Shown here: positions 15,987-23,304 of the stretch, piece after piece
Layout: every line of letters begins with the position of its first letter
Numbering within the stretch: the stretch's first letter is position 1
From: Hormoscilla sp. GUM202
GTDB taxonomy: Bacteria; Cyanobacteriota; Cyanobacteriia; Cyanobacteriales; Desertifilaceae
NCBI GenBank assembly: GCA_005518205.2
Contig: RFFC02000019.1
Coordinates: 1 to 62,446, forward strand
Length of the DNA stretch: 62,446 nucleotides
Reading direction: 5' to 3'
Position numbers and translations under genes: made by a program
Notes under the pieces: generated by a model
What the model saw: the letters and a program-made list of their open reading frames with translations, nothing else
What the model was told of the DNA's origin: nothing
The model's database searches: none

Positions 15987-16434
15987 GGTTTATCGTCCTC
16001 CCACCCCTGAGAGGAGAGGAATCTGGTCAGGTTTATCGTCCTCCCACCCCTGGGAGGAGAGGAATCTGGTCAGGTTTATCGTCAACCTAGCCCAGGGGGA
16101 GAGGAATCTGATCAGGTTTATCGTCCTCCCACCCCTGGGAGGAGAGGAATCTGGTCAGGTTTATCGTCAACCTAGCCTAGGGGGAGAGGAATCTGGTCAG
16201 GTTTATCGTCAACCTAGCCTAGGGGGAGAGGAATCTGGTCAGGTTTATCGTCCTCCCACCCCTGGGAGGAGAGGAATCTGGTCAGGTTTATCGTCCTCCC
16301 ACCCCTGGGGGGAGAGGAATCTGGTCAGGTTTATCGTCAACCTAGCCTAGGGGGAGAGGAATCTGGTCAGGTTTATCGTCTTCCCACCCCTGGGGGGAGA
16401 GGAATCTGGTCAGGTTTATCGTCCTCCCACCCCT
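15987..16434. repeat. Tandem array of 42/43-bp units, 10 full plus one partial
   Basis: Unit starts: 15987, 16030, 16073, 16115, 16158, 16200, 16242, 16285, 16328, 16370, 16413. Every unit begins GGTTTATCGTC and ends AGAGGAATCTGGTCA. The core alternates between type A (CTCCCACCCCTGGGAGG, 43-bp unit) and type B (AACCTAGCCTAGGGGG, 42-bp unit), in order A A B A B B A A B A and a cut A. Each core is a small palindrome. There are no unique spacers, so it is not a CRISPR array. M1 MITE ends abut both sides. Confidence 0.9.
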
Positions 16435-16605
16435 GAGTGTGGTCAAAACCCGTCGATCGTTTATGGACCCCCCATCTGTCTGTTCCCCCTGTAGGGGCGA
16501 CTGGCATTCTTCCGCAAATTATGACATAAATCAACAGATATGCTCTCCTCAGGCAACTCGCACCCCGCGAGGATCTCCCCGTACCAACTGTTTTTGACCA
16601 CACCC
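16435..16605. mobile_element. M1-family MITE, inverted copy bounding the array
   Basis: About 171 bp from GAGTGTGGTCAAAA to TTTTTGACCACACCC. The interior repeats the CCCTGTAGGGGCGACTGGCA segment of the 15688 copy in inverse orientation. Left flank is the cut last unit of the tandem array; right flank is the 3' remnant of a binding-protein gene, so the element probably separated or deleted host sequence on insertion. Confidence 0.7.
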
Positions 16606-16658
16606 GTCAGCAGGGGGAACCGGCTGAGGTGGCTAGGGAATTTCTGCACAGATTTTGA
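16606..16658 (+). pseudogene. 3' stump of a third osmoprotectant-binding protein
   Basis: Directly after the MITE end, a frame reads QQGEPAEVAREFLHRF and stops at TGA 16656-16658. It matches the C-terminus of both downstream proteins (KQREPADVAREFL and KQGEPADVAREFL). The rest of the gene is gone. The operon therefore once held at least three tandem binding-protein genes. Confidence 0.75.
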
Positions 16659-16678
16659 CTATAAGCTATATAATAGAG
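16655..16678 (+). promoter_or_regulatory. 24-bp promoter-like motif (second copy)
   Basis: Identical over 24 bp to 13437-13460, with TTGACT and TATAATAGAG, about 95 bp before the first binding-protein gene. It overlaps the end of the truncated gene. It could supply the operon with a new promoter after the MITE insertion. Confidence 0.4.
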
Positions 16679-16772
16679 CAGGTTGTTTACCCAATTGGCT
16701 ACAAGAGGAGACATCGCCCGCAGGTTCTGCCTCAGGGAGTGGCCCTGTAGAAGGCGCAGCTAAGGAGGTTAT

Positions 16773-17690
16773 ATGAAACAGTTTCGTCGCTTAATGACCC
16801 TGTCTTTACTGGCTTTACTCACGGCTATTATAGTAGTAGCCTGTCATGGTGATGGTAAGAGTAATGCTGACCTGACTATTAAAGTGGGTTCCAAAGATTT
16901 CACAGAACAGTTTATTTTGGGTCAAATGTATGCTATAATATTAGAAGAACAGGGATTTAAGGTGGAACGGAAGCTGAATTTAGGTAGTACGCCAGTATTA
17001 CAAGCGGGTTTGAAGAGTGGAGAAATAGATTTGTATCCAGAGTACACGGGAACAGCATTGGTAGCTGTACTCAAACGGCCTCCGAGTAGCGACGGGAAGC
17101 AGGTGTTCGATAGGGTTGCTAAAGCCTACAAGGAAAAATATAACTTGGTTTGGCTGGAACCGGCACCGATGAATAACACGACGGCTTTGGCGATGACTAA
17201 GAAAGATGCGGAAAAATTGGGCATTAAAAATATCTCAGATATGATTGCTAAGGCAGATAAATTGATCCTCCTCGGACCACCAGCTTTCAAGACGCGAGAA
17301 GATGCTTTGCCCGGGCTAAAGCGAGTATATGGTGATTTTGAATTGAAGGAATTTAAGCCGATCGACTCTGGTTTGCGATATAAAGGACTAATGAATGGTG
17401 AAGGAAATGTGGTGGTGGCTTTTGGGACGGATGGAGAAATTAGTGCTTTTAATCTGGTTGTGCTAGAAGATGATAAAAAGTTGTTCCCGATCTATCAAGT
17501 GGCCCCGGTGGTGCGTCAGGAGACGCTGGAGAAATATCCGAGTATTCGCGACGCCCTCAATGCGATCGCCCCTCTGTTGACGGATGAAGTCATGCAGCGC
17601 CTCAACTATGAGGTGAGTGGTAAGCAGCGGGAACCGGCTGATGTGGCTAGGGAATTTCTGATGCAAGCAGGAATGTTAACTAACAACTAA
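16773..17690 (+). CDS. Osmoprotectant (glycine betaine/choline type) ABC transporter binding protein, copy 1
   Basis: OpuCC/OsmF-type lipoprotein that binds quaternary-ammonium solutes and delivers them to the ABC permease. A strong Shine-Dalgarno AAGGAGG precedes ATG 16773. Lipoprotein signal with VVAC lipobox (Cys24), then IKVGSKDFTEQFILGQMYA, LDLYPEYTGTA-like IDLYPEYTGTALVAVLK, and VVVAFGTDGEISAFNL, all typical. Full length 305 residues. It is followed 13 bp later by a closely related copy, then by the ATPase gene. The ligand is inferred from family only; taurine or other betaines are possible. Confidence 0.92.
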   Translation: MKQFRRLMTLSLLALLTAIIVVACHGDGKSNADLTIKVGSKDFTEQFILGQMYAIILEEQGFKVERKLNLGSTPVLQAGLKSGEIDLYPEYTGTALVAVLKRPPSSDGKQVFDRVAKAYKEKYNLVWLEPAPMNNTTALAMTKKDAEKLGIKNISDMIAKADKLILLGPPAFKTREDALPGLKRVYGDFELKEFKPIDSGLRYKGLMNGEGNVVVAFGTDGEISAFNLVVLEDDKKLFPIYQVAPVVRQETLEKYPSIRDALNAIAPLLTDEVMQRLNYEVSGKQREPADVAREFLMQAGMLTNN

Positions 17691-17703
17691 CAAAGGAGGT
17701 TAC

Positions 17704-18615
17704 ATGAAACAAGTTCGTCGCTTAATTGTCCTATCTTTGCTGGCTTTACTCACGGCGATCGTCGTCGTAGCATGTAATGGTGGTAATGGCAGTACTGACC
17801 GCAGGATCAAAGTAGCTTCAAAACAGTTCACAGAACAGTATATTTTGGGAGAAATGTATGCTATAATGTTAGAAGATCGGGGATTCAAGGTGGAACGGAA
17901 GCTGAGCTTAGGTAGTACGCCAGTAATACAAGCGGGTTTAGAAAACGGTGAAATAGATTTGTATCCAGAGTATACTGGGACAGCATTGACAACTGTACTC
18001 AAACTGCCTCCTAGTAGCAATTCCCAGCAGGTGTTCGATAAAGTTGCCAAAGGTTACAAGGAAAAATATAACTTGGTTTGGCTTTCCCCAGCCCCGATGA
18101 ATAACACTTGGGCTTTGGCGATGACCGGTGAAGATGCGGAAAAATTGGGGATTAAGAAAATATCCGATCTGGTTGACTTAGCTAGTGAGTTGGTGCTGAT
18201 CGGAACATCAACGTTTGAAGCGCGAGAAGATGGTTTGCCTGGACTCAAGCAAGTATATGGGAATTTGGAATTTAAGCAAATTAAGGTTGTCGATCCAGGT
18301 TTAAGATATAAAGGACTGCTAGATGGCCAAGGAGATGTGGTGGTAGCTTTTGGGACGGATGGGGAGATTAGTGCTTTTAATCTGGTTGTGCTAGAAGATG
18401 ATAAAAAGTTTTTCCCGGTCTATCAAGTTGCCCCGGTGGTGCGCCAGGAGACATTGGACAAATATCCAGGTATTCGCGATGCTCTTAATTCTATCTTCCC
18501 TCTGTTGACGGATGAAGTCATGCAGCGCCTCAACTATGAAGTGAGCGGTAAGCAGGGCGAACCGGCTGATGTGGCGAGGGAATTTCTGATTCAACAAGGA
18601 CTCATAAACAATTAA
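17704..18615 (+). CDS. Osmoprotectant ABC transporter binding protein, copy 2
   Basis: Tandem paralogue of the preceding gene with its own AAGGAGG site, lipoprotein signal (VVVAC) and the same family motifs (SKQFTEQYILGEMYAIMLED, IDLYPEYTGTALTTVLK). The two proteins are closest at the ends and in the AFGTDGEISAFNLVVLEDDK block and differ most in the middle (ELVLIGTSTFEAREDGLPG against KLILLGPPAFKTREDALPG), i.e. around the lobe that shapes the ligand site. That suggests either redundancy or different solute preference feeding the same ATPase and permeases. Confidence 0.92.
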   Translation: MKQVRRLIVLSLLALLTAIVVVACNGGNGSTDRRIKVASKQFTEQYILGEMYAIMLEDRGFKVERKLSLGSTPVIQAGLENGEIDLYPEYTGTALTTVLKLPPSSNSQQVFDKVAKGYKEKYNLVWLSPAPMNNTWALAMTGEDAEKLGIKKISDLVDLASELVLIGTSTFEAREDGLPGLKQVYGNLEFKQIKVVDPGLRYKGLLDGQGDVVVAFGTDGEISAFNLVVLEDDKKFFPVYQVAPVVRQETLDKYPGIRDALNSIFPLLTDEVMQRLNYEVSGKQGEPADVAREFLIQQGLINN

Positions 18616-18632
18616 CAATTAGCAATTTAACA

Positions 18633-19613
18633 ATGACTATCCGTTTCGATCGCGTATCCCTAACCTTCCCCGGTGCAACCCGTCGGGCGGTGGATGATTG
18701 CAGTTGTGAGATAGCAGCAGGGGACCTGGTAGTGATTTTAGGACCTTCGGGCTGTGGGAAAACGACGCTGCTGAAGATGGTCAACCGTTTATATGAACCG
18801 ACATCTGGGAGCATTTATCTGCACGAGACTGCTATCCGTGAGATGGAGGTGACTAAGCTACGACGTAAAATTGGCTACGTGATTCAGCAGTCTGGTTTGT
18901 TTCCCCACATGACAGTTGCTCAGAATATCGCTGTCGTACCTAAGTTGCTGGAGTGGCCTCGGGCTAAATATCAGTCTCGCATTGATGAGTTGCTGAAGCT
19001 GATAGAATTGCCTCCTGAAGAATATCGTAACCGCTATCCGGGACAACTCTCTGGGGGACAACAGCAACGGGTGGGGTTGGCCAGAGCTTTAGCTGGCGAC
19101 CCTGATGTGCTGTTGATGGATGAACCTTTTGGGGCGATCGATGCTATCACCCGGGAGACTCTCCAAGATGAAATCCTCTACCTCCAGCAGCAACTGCATA
19201 AAACTATTTTGTTTGTCTCCCACGATGTGGAGGAGGCTTTGCGGCTGGCTGATAAAATCCTGATTCTCGATCGAGGTAAAATTGTACAGTACGATACGCC
19301 TTTTAAGATCCTGACTCAGCCTGCTAATCAGTTCGTCCATGACCTCGTCGGGGCGGATGATATGGTCCGTCAGCTGAGTCTATTACGGGTGGAAACTGCT
19401 ATGACTGACCTGAAACTAACTGACTGGCCAGGACCAGGTGATATATCTAAGGATAATCCGACGATCGCCCGCGACGATAATCTCCGTCAGGCTTTATCTC
19501 TGATGCTGGGGACTGGTGCTAGTTCGCTGACGGTACGAGATGGCGATCGCCCTGTTGGTGTCTTAACTCTCGATTATATTCGTAATTCTGTAGCAGCTCA
19601 ACACAAGGAATAA
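18633..19613 (+). CDS. Osmoprotectant ABC transporter ATPase
   Basis: OpuCA/OsmV-like ATPase that powers uptake by the neighbouring permeases. Walker A GPSGCGKTT, signature LSGGQQQRVGLARAL, Walker B VLLMDEPFGAID and switch VSHDVEEALRLADK are intact. The C-terminal ~75 residues hold a single degenerate CBS-like motif (LRQALSLMLGTGASSLTVRD), the place where relatives sense ionic strength. It begins 17 bp after the second binding-protein gene. Its permease gene lies 326 bp downstream, separated by a MITE. Confidence 0.93.
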   Translation: MTIRFDRVSLTFPGATRRAVDDCSCEIAAGDLVVILGPSGCGKTTLLKMVNRLYEPTSGSIYLHETAIREMEVTKLRRKIGYVIQQSGLFPHMTVAQNIAVVPKLLEWPRAKYQSRIDELLKLIELPPEEYRNRYPGQLSGGQQQRVGLARALAGDPDVLLMDEPFGAIDAITRETLQDEILYLQQQLHKTILFVSHDVEEALRLADKILILDRGKIVQYDTPFKILTQPANQFVHDLVGADDMVRQLSLLRVETAMTDLKLTDWPGPGDISKDNPTIARDDNLRQALSLMLGTGASSLTVRDGDRPVGVLTLDYIRNSVAAQHKE

Positions 19614-19717
19614 CCTGGTTGTGAATTGCGTATACGAAGTGCGCGTAGCGCTATTGCGACGAAGCAAATGTAGATTTGGTTGAGGTACGAACCCCAATAA
19701 GCTAGTTCCGTTGGGGG

Positions 19718-19835
19718 CGTTGCACATTTTGGGGATGATGCCTATGTTTGCACCAGCAAAACGCTACTGAAAGTGGCTTATAGTCTACGTTTAAGACTTA
19801 TGCAAAGAGACCCATCATCCCGTGATTGTGCAACG
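19718..19835. mobile_element. M2-family MITE
   Basis: A 118-bp element with ends CGTTGCACATTTTGGGGATG / ATCATCCCGTGATTGTGCAACG. The interior (TAGTCTACGTTTAAGACTT) recurs in the copy at 23045-23152. It lies in the gap between the ATPase and permease genes and may uncouple their transcription. The rest of 19614-19939 shows no gene. Confidence 0.75.
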
Positions 19836-19939
19836 TTGGGTAACGCTTACCTTAACCAAACCTACGGTATTAAGGTAAATAATGCGAAGAATATTATTAT
19901 GTCAATTGACGATTAACAATTAACCATTGACAAATTACC

Positions 19940-20572
19940 GTGAGCTATATAATTAAGAATCCTGGAGTTGTTGGGAGTCTCCTGCTGGAACATCTGCTAT
20001 TAATTGGCACGACCCTGGCGATCGCCGTCTCGATCGCTTTACCTATAGGATTGCTAGTCACGCGCTACCGCTGGTTGAAAGTACCAGCGCTCGGGTTGCT
20101 GGGGGTCTTATACACCATCCCGAGTCTAGCACTAATTATTCTCCTAGTGCCAATTTTTGGGTTAAATCCGGCCTCAGTGATTGCTGGTATGGTTATCTAT
20201 GCCCAAGTGATTCTGGTACGGAATCTGGTAGTAGGACTAGAATCGATTCCTGCTACAATTAGCGCAGCAGCGCGGGGCATGGGGATGAATCCTTGGCAGC
20301 GGTGGTGGTGGGTGCAGGTGCCACTGATATTGCCGATTTTTATCGCCGGGTTGCGGATCGCAGCAATTGTCGGTATTGCTATTGCTACTGTTGGAGCAAA
20401 GTTTGGTGCGGGAGGACTGGGTGTTCTCCTGTTTGATGGCATTGCTCAAAATCGTAATGATAAAATTTTAGCTGGAGCGATCGCCGTTTCTCTCCTGGCT
20501 TTTGCTATTAATGGCGGCTTGTTGGCACTAGAATGGTTAGCTAATCCCAGCAGGCGGGTTAGCAAGACTTAG
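19940..20572 (+). CDS. Osmoprotectant ABC transporter permease
   Basis: OpuCB/OsmW-like inner-membrane subunit. GTG 19940 is taken as start because LLLEHLLLIGTTLAIAVSIA, the family N-terminus, follows. The EAA-type coupling loop reads SAAARGMGMNPWQRWWWVQV and contacts the ATPase; conserved IPSLALIILL and GAGGLGVLLFDG are present. Five or six hydrophobic segments over 210 residues are normal for the family. It ends at a bidirectional hairpin facing the second permease. Confidence 0.92.
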   Translation: MSYIIKNPGVVGSLLLEHLLLIGTTLAIAVSIALPIGLLVTRYRWLKVPALGLLGVLYTIPSLALIILLVPIFGLNPASVIAGMVIYAQVILVRNLVVGLESIPATISAAARGMGMNPWQRWWWVQVPLILPIFIAGLRIAAIVGIAIATVGAKFGAGGLGVLLFDGIAQNRNDKILAGAIAVSLLAFAINGGLLALEWLANPSRRVSKT

Positions 20573-20620
20573 AATTGAGAATTGAGAAAAGTAGATTTAT
20601 TTATTCATGTCCATTCGCCT

Positions 20621-20646
20621 CGTTCCCTGGGGACCGCCAGGGAACG
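20621..20646. terminator. Bidirectional terminator between convergent permease genes
   Basis: A perfect 10-bp stem CGTTCCCTGG / CCAGGGAACG with a 6-nt loop is followed by CAATTTT on the plus side. It lies between the two convergent stops. Confidence 0.65.
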
Positions 20647-20674
20647 CAATTTTCCATTACAGTCTTAGCGTTCC

Positions 20675-21316
20675 TTAAGTCACGGGGGGTTGTAAGAATC
20701 GTTGTAAAGCACTGAGACTGACTTCAGCAGTCAGTGCGAGGATGGCGACAGGAATGGCACCCACAAGTAGAACGGAATTATCATAGAGGGCAAAGCCCAG
20801 AACGATCGAGGATCCTAATCCGCCAGCACCGATAAAAGCAGCTAGAGTGGCACTGGCAATGACTTCCACGGTAGCTGTTTTAATCCCAGCTACGATCGCG
20901 GGCAGGGCTAAGGGTATTTCAATCTGGCGCAGCACTTGTGCCGGTAGCATTCCCATGCCATAGGCGGCTTCAACAATGGCGGGATCGATCGTGCGGAAGG
21001 CGACATCCGTGCTAATCAAAATGGGTGGCATGGCTAAAATAGTCAGGGCGATCGCCGCTGATTGGAAGCTAAGTCCAAAATAGGGGATAGCTAGGAACAA
21101 AATTGCCAGACTGGGAATTACTCGCAGGGAGTTGAAAGTATTAATAACAATAGTCGAGACAGTGGCCGATCGCGAAGAAAGCCATCCCAAGGGTAAACCC
21201 ACAACTAAGCTAATAGCCAGTGGCACTGCTACCAGTAGCAGATGTTCCTGTAGCGCTTTCACCAGATCCTCTGGATTATTAGCCGCATATTCATAAGCTT
21301 GCAGGAAAATATTCAT
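20675..21316 (-). CDS. Second osmoprotectant ABC transporter permease (opposite strand)
   Basis: OpuCD/OsmY-like permease of 213 residues: LQEHLLLVAVPLAISLVVGL, IPSLAILFLAIPYFG, coupling loop EAAYGMGMLPAQVLRQIEIP, and GAGGLGSSIVLG. It should pair with the other permease and the ATPase to complete the importer. Unusually it is on the minus strand, convergent to the rest of the cluster, so it needs its own promoter upstream of 21316. A local inversion is likely. The frame is intact. Confidence 0.92.
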   Translation of the reverse strand: MNIFLQAYEYAANNPEDLVKALQEHLLLVAVPLAISLVVGLPLGWLSSRSATVSTIVINTFNSLRVIPSLAILFLAIPYFGLSFQSAAIALTILAMPPILISTDVAFRTIDPAIVEAAYGMGMLPAQVLRQIEIPLALPAIVAGIKTATVEVIASATLAAFIGAGGLGSSIVLGFALYDNSVLLVGAIPVAILALTAEVSLSALQRFLQPPVT

Positions 21317-21506
21317 TTTATTGTCAGTTGTTGTTGTCAGTTGTTAGTTGTTAGTTGCTAAGCTGTCTCCTCCTCTGCTTCTCCGCCTCTCCTCTCCCTC
21401 TCCCTGCTTCATAACAAATCCTCATAGTTATATCATGTTTTTCTCAGAATCGCTTGTTAAACTGAAAGAGTGAAAGCAAGAAAAGTCGATCTGAAATACT
21501 GATATT

Positions 21507-23006
21507 ATGAAATTTCCCAGTATTTGGCACCCAAAAATCTCTCAACTCTGGGTAGGGCGCAGCCAGGGCCGCTCCACCCTAATTGTACGCCAGAAGTTGG
21601 CAGGGCCGCTCGACCCAAATTCGCTACAGTTTCGCCTGACTGTAGGTATTGCTGCGGTTTCGGCGGTGGGACTGGGCAGCCTTTCCCTTTATACTAGCAT
21701 GAAAATGCATCAGCAGCTAATTTACACTCACAAGCAGAATATCCAATATGTTGCCGATCGCTTTCCCCGGGATGTGGAAACATATAGCCAACAGTTACCG
21801 CTAGAGATAGGATTACAACATGCAATTGATGAGAGTAACACAAAGAATCTATTTCTGTGGGTAAAAACTGCGGATGGCAACATTCTCACAAAATCAGCGA
21901 TATTGGCAGTTGACCGTCAGGAATATACGGATTTAATATCTATTGATAATCAACAGATGGCCCCCCGAGTATATGCCATCAATGACAAATATATGGCAAT
22001 TTGTAGCGGTACATTGGTGGTACAGGGTAGAAAGCTAGGTCACTTATATGTCGCTCAGGACATTACCTCAGATCGCCTGAGGCTAAATTCAATGGTGGGT
22101 AGTTTGTTGATTGCTACAATATTGGCGATCGCCCTAATTACTGTGGCCATTGCCCTGTACGTCAGGCGATCGCTCGAACCGCTGCGACAGATATCTCAGC
22201 ATGCAGGGGCCATTTCCGCTGCTGATTTAGGTAAGGCACGGGTACAGCTAGACTGCGCTCCCAGCGAGGTGAGAGAATTAGCCCGTACCCTGGACATCAT
22301 GTTATATCGCCTGTCTGAATCTTGGGAACAACAGCGACAATTTGTCAGCAATGTCTCCCACGAGTTGCGCACGCCCTTGACTATTGTGGCAGGATATGTT
22401 CAAAGTACCCTCAGACGGGGTGCTAATTTAACAGAACCTCAGCGAGAAGCCTTGGCAACGGCGGCGGGAGAGGCCGATCGGACCATCCAATTATTGCAGG
22501 ATTTACTCGACTTAGCCAGGGCAGATAGCGGTCACATCCACTTTCAGCTAGAGGTAGTCATGCTGAATGATTTATTGTCAGAAGTAGTGGGGATGGCACG
22601 ACAATATAGTAATCGTCAAATTATCCTGTCCGCAGACAAAGGATCTCACGAGGTAGTAGCAGATTGCAATCGTCTCAAACAGGTGCTGCTGAATCTGATT
22701 GACAATGCGGTAAAATATTCCGATCCGGACAAATCGGTGACGGTTAAGTTAGATCGCCAGGGTTCCCAGGCATCAATTGCCGTCTGCGACACTGGATGTG
22801 GCATACCCCTGCCAGACCAAACCCGCATCTTTGAGAGATTTTATCGGGTAGATGAAACCAGGGCCCGGGCAACTGGCGGGACCGGTTTGGGTTTGTCGAT
22901 CGTCAAAACCCTAGTGGAAGGAATGGGTGGTCGCGTCACGGTGCTATCCAAGTTAGGTAAAGGGAGCACCTTTACAGTCTGGTTACCCGCACAGTCAGCC
23001 CCATAA
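21507..23006 (+). CDS. Membrane sensor histidine kinase
   Basis: The 499-residue kinase has TM1 (~residues 47-67), an extracytoplasmic sensor domain (~68-200), TM2 (SLLIATILAIALITVAIALY), HAMP, HisKA with the phospho-acceptor His in VSNVSHELRTPLTIVAGY, and HATPase_c (N box LLNLIDNAVKYS, G1 DTGCGIP, G2 GGTGLGLSIVK). It autophosphorylates and passes phosphate to an OmpR-type regulator; the only one in the window is at 34137-34808. The overall architecture recalls the cyanobacterial ManS/ManR manganese-sensing pair, but I cannot establish orthology. It lies alone between an ABC gene and a MITE. Confidence 0.92.
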   Translation: MKFPSIWHPKISQLWVGRSQGRSTLIVRQKLAGPLDPNSLQFRLTVGIAAVSAVGLGSLSLYTSMKMHQQLIYTHKQNIQYVADRFPRDVETYSQQLPLEIGLQHAIDESNTKNLFLWVKTADGNILTKSAILAVDRQEYTDLISIDNQQMAPRVYAINDKYMAICSGTLVVQGRKLGHLYVAQDITSDRLRLNSMVGSLLIATILAIALITVAIALYVRRSLEPLRQISQHAGAISAADLGKARVQLDCAPSEVRELARTLDIMLYRLSESWEQQRQFVSNVSHELRTPLTIVAGYVQSTLRRGANLTEPQREALATAAGEADRTIQLLQDLLDLARADSGHIHFQLEVVMLNDLLSEVVGMARQYSNRQIILSADKGSHEVVADCNRLKQVLLNLIDNAVKYSDPDKSVTVKLDRQGSQASIAVCDTGCGIPLPDQTRIFERFYRVDETRARATGGTGLGLSIVKTLVEGMGGRVTVLSKLGKGSTFTVWLPAQSAP

Positions 23007-23044
23007 TCAGCACAGGAGTGATAATTCAAACAATTGCTGTGTGG

Positions 23045-23152
23045 CGTTGCACATTTTGGGGATGATGCCCTTTTTTGCACATAACTGAACTGGCTTGTAG
23101 TCTAGGTTTAAGACTTTTGCAACTATGCCCATCATCCCGTAATTGTGCAACG
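23045..23152. mobile_element. M2-family MITE
   Basis: A 108-bp copy with ends CGTTGCACATTTTGGGGATG and CATCCCGTAATTGTGCAACG; interior TAGTCTAGGTTTAAGACTT matches the copy at 19718-19835. It starts about 40 bp after the kinase stop. Confidence 0.75.
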
Positions 23153-23162
23153 CCAAAATTAA

Positions 23163-23253
23163 TTTCACACACTCTCTCGCGCTCGTCTCCATATCCGGAG
23201 CATGTCGGGCTATGTGCAATTATTTTTGTCTAACTACTTACATGTATATAGCC
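23163..23253. repeat. 91-bp repeat, identical to 33144-33234
   Basis: From TTTCACACACTCTCTCGCGC to ATGTATATAGCC. Its right part (GTGCAATTATTTTTGTCTAA then CTACTTAC) closely resembles the right terminal repeat of the IS630-type element at 54095-56173, so it is probably an orphan transposon end or MITE. A hairpin TAGCCCGC/GCGGGCTA (23249-23268) follows and may end transcription of the protease gene. Confidence 0.75.
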
Positions 23254-23304
23254 CGCCTGCGCGGGCTAAGTTCTAGTAGTCGGGCCCCTCGTTCCTGGTA
23301 AACT

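Noticed and set aside
15987-16434. CRISPR array
   Set aside because: Units are contiguous with no unique spacers, there are two recurring core types, and no cas genes are nearby.
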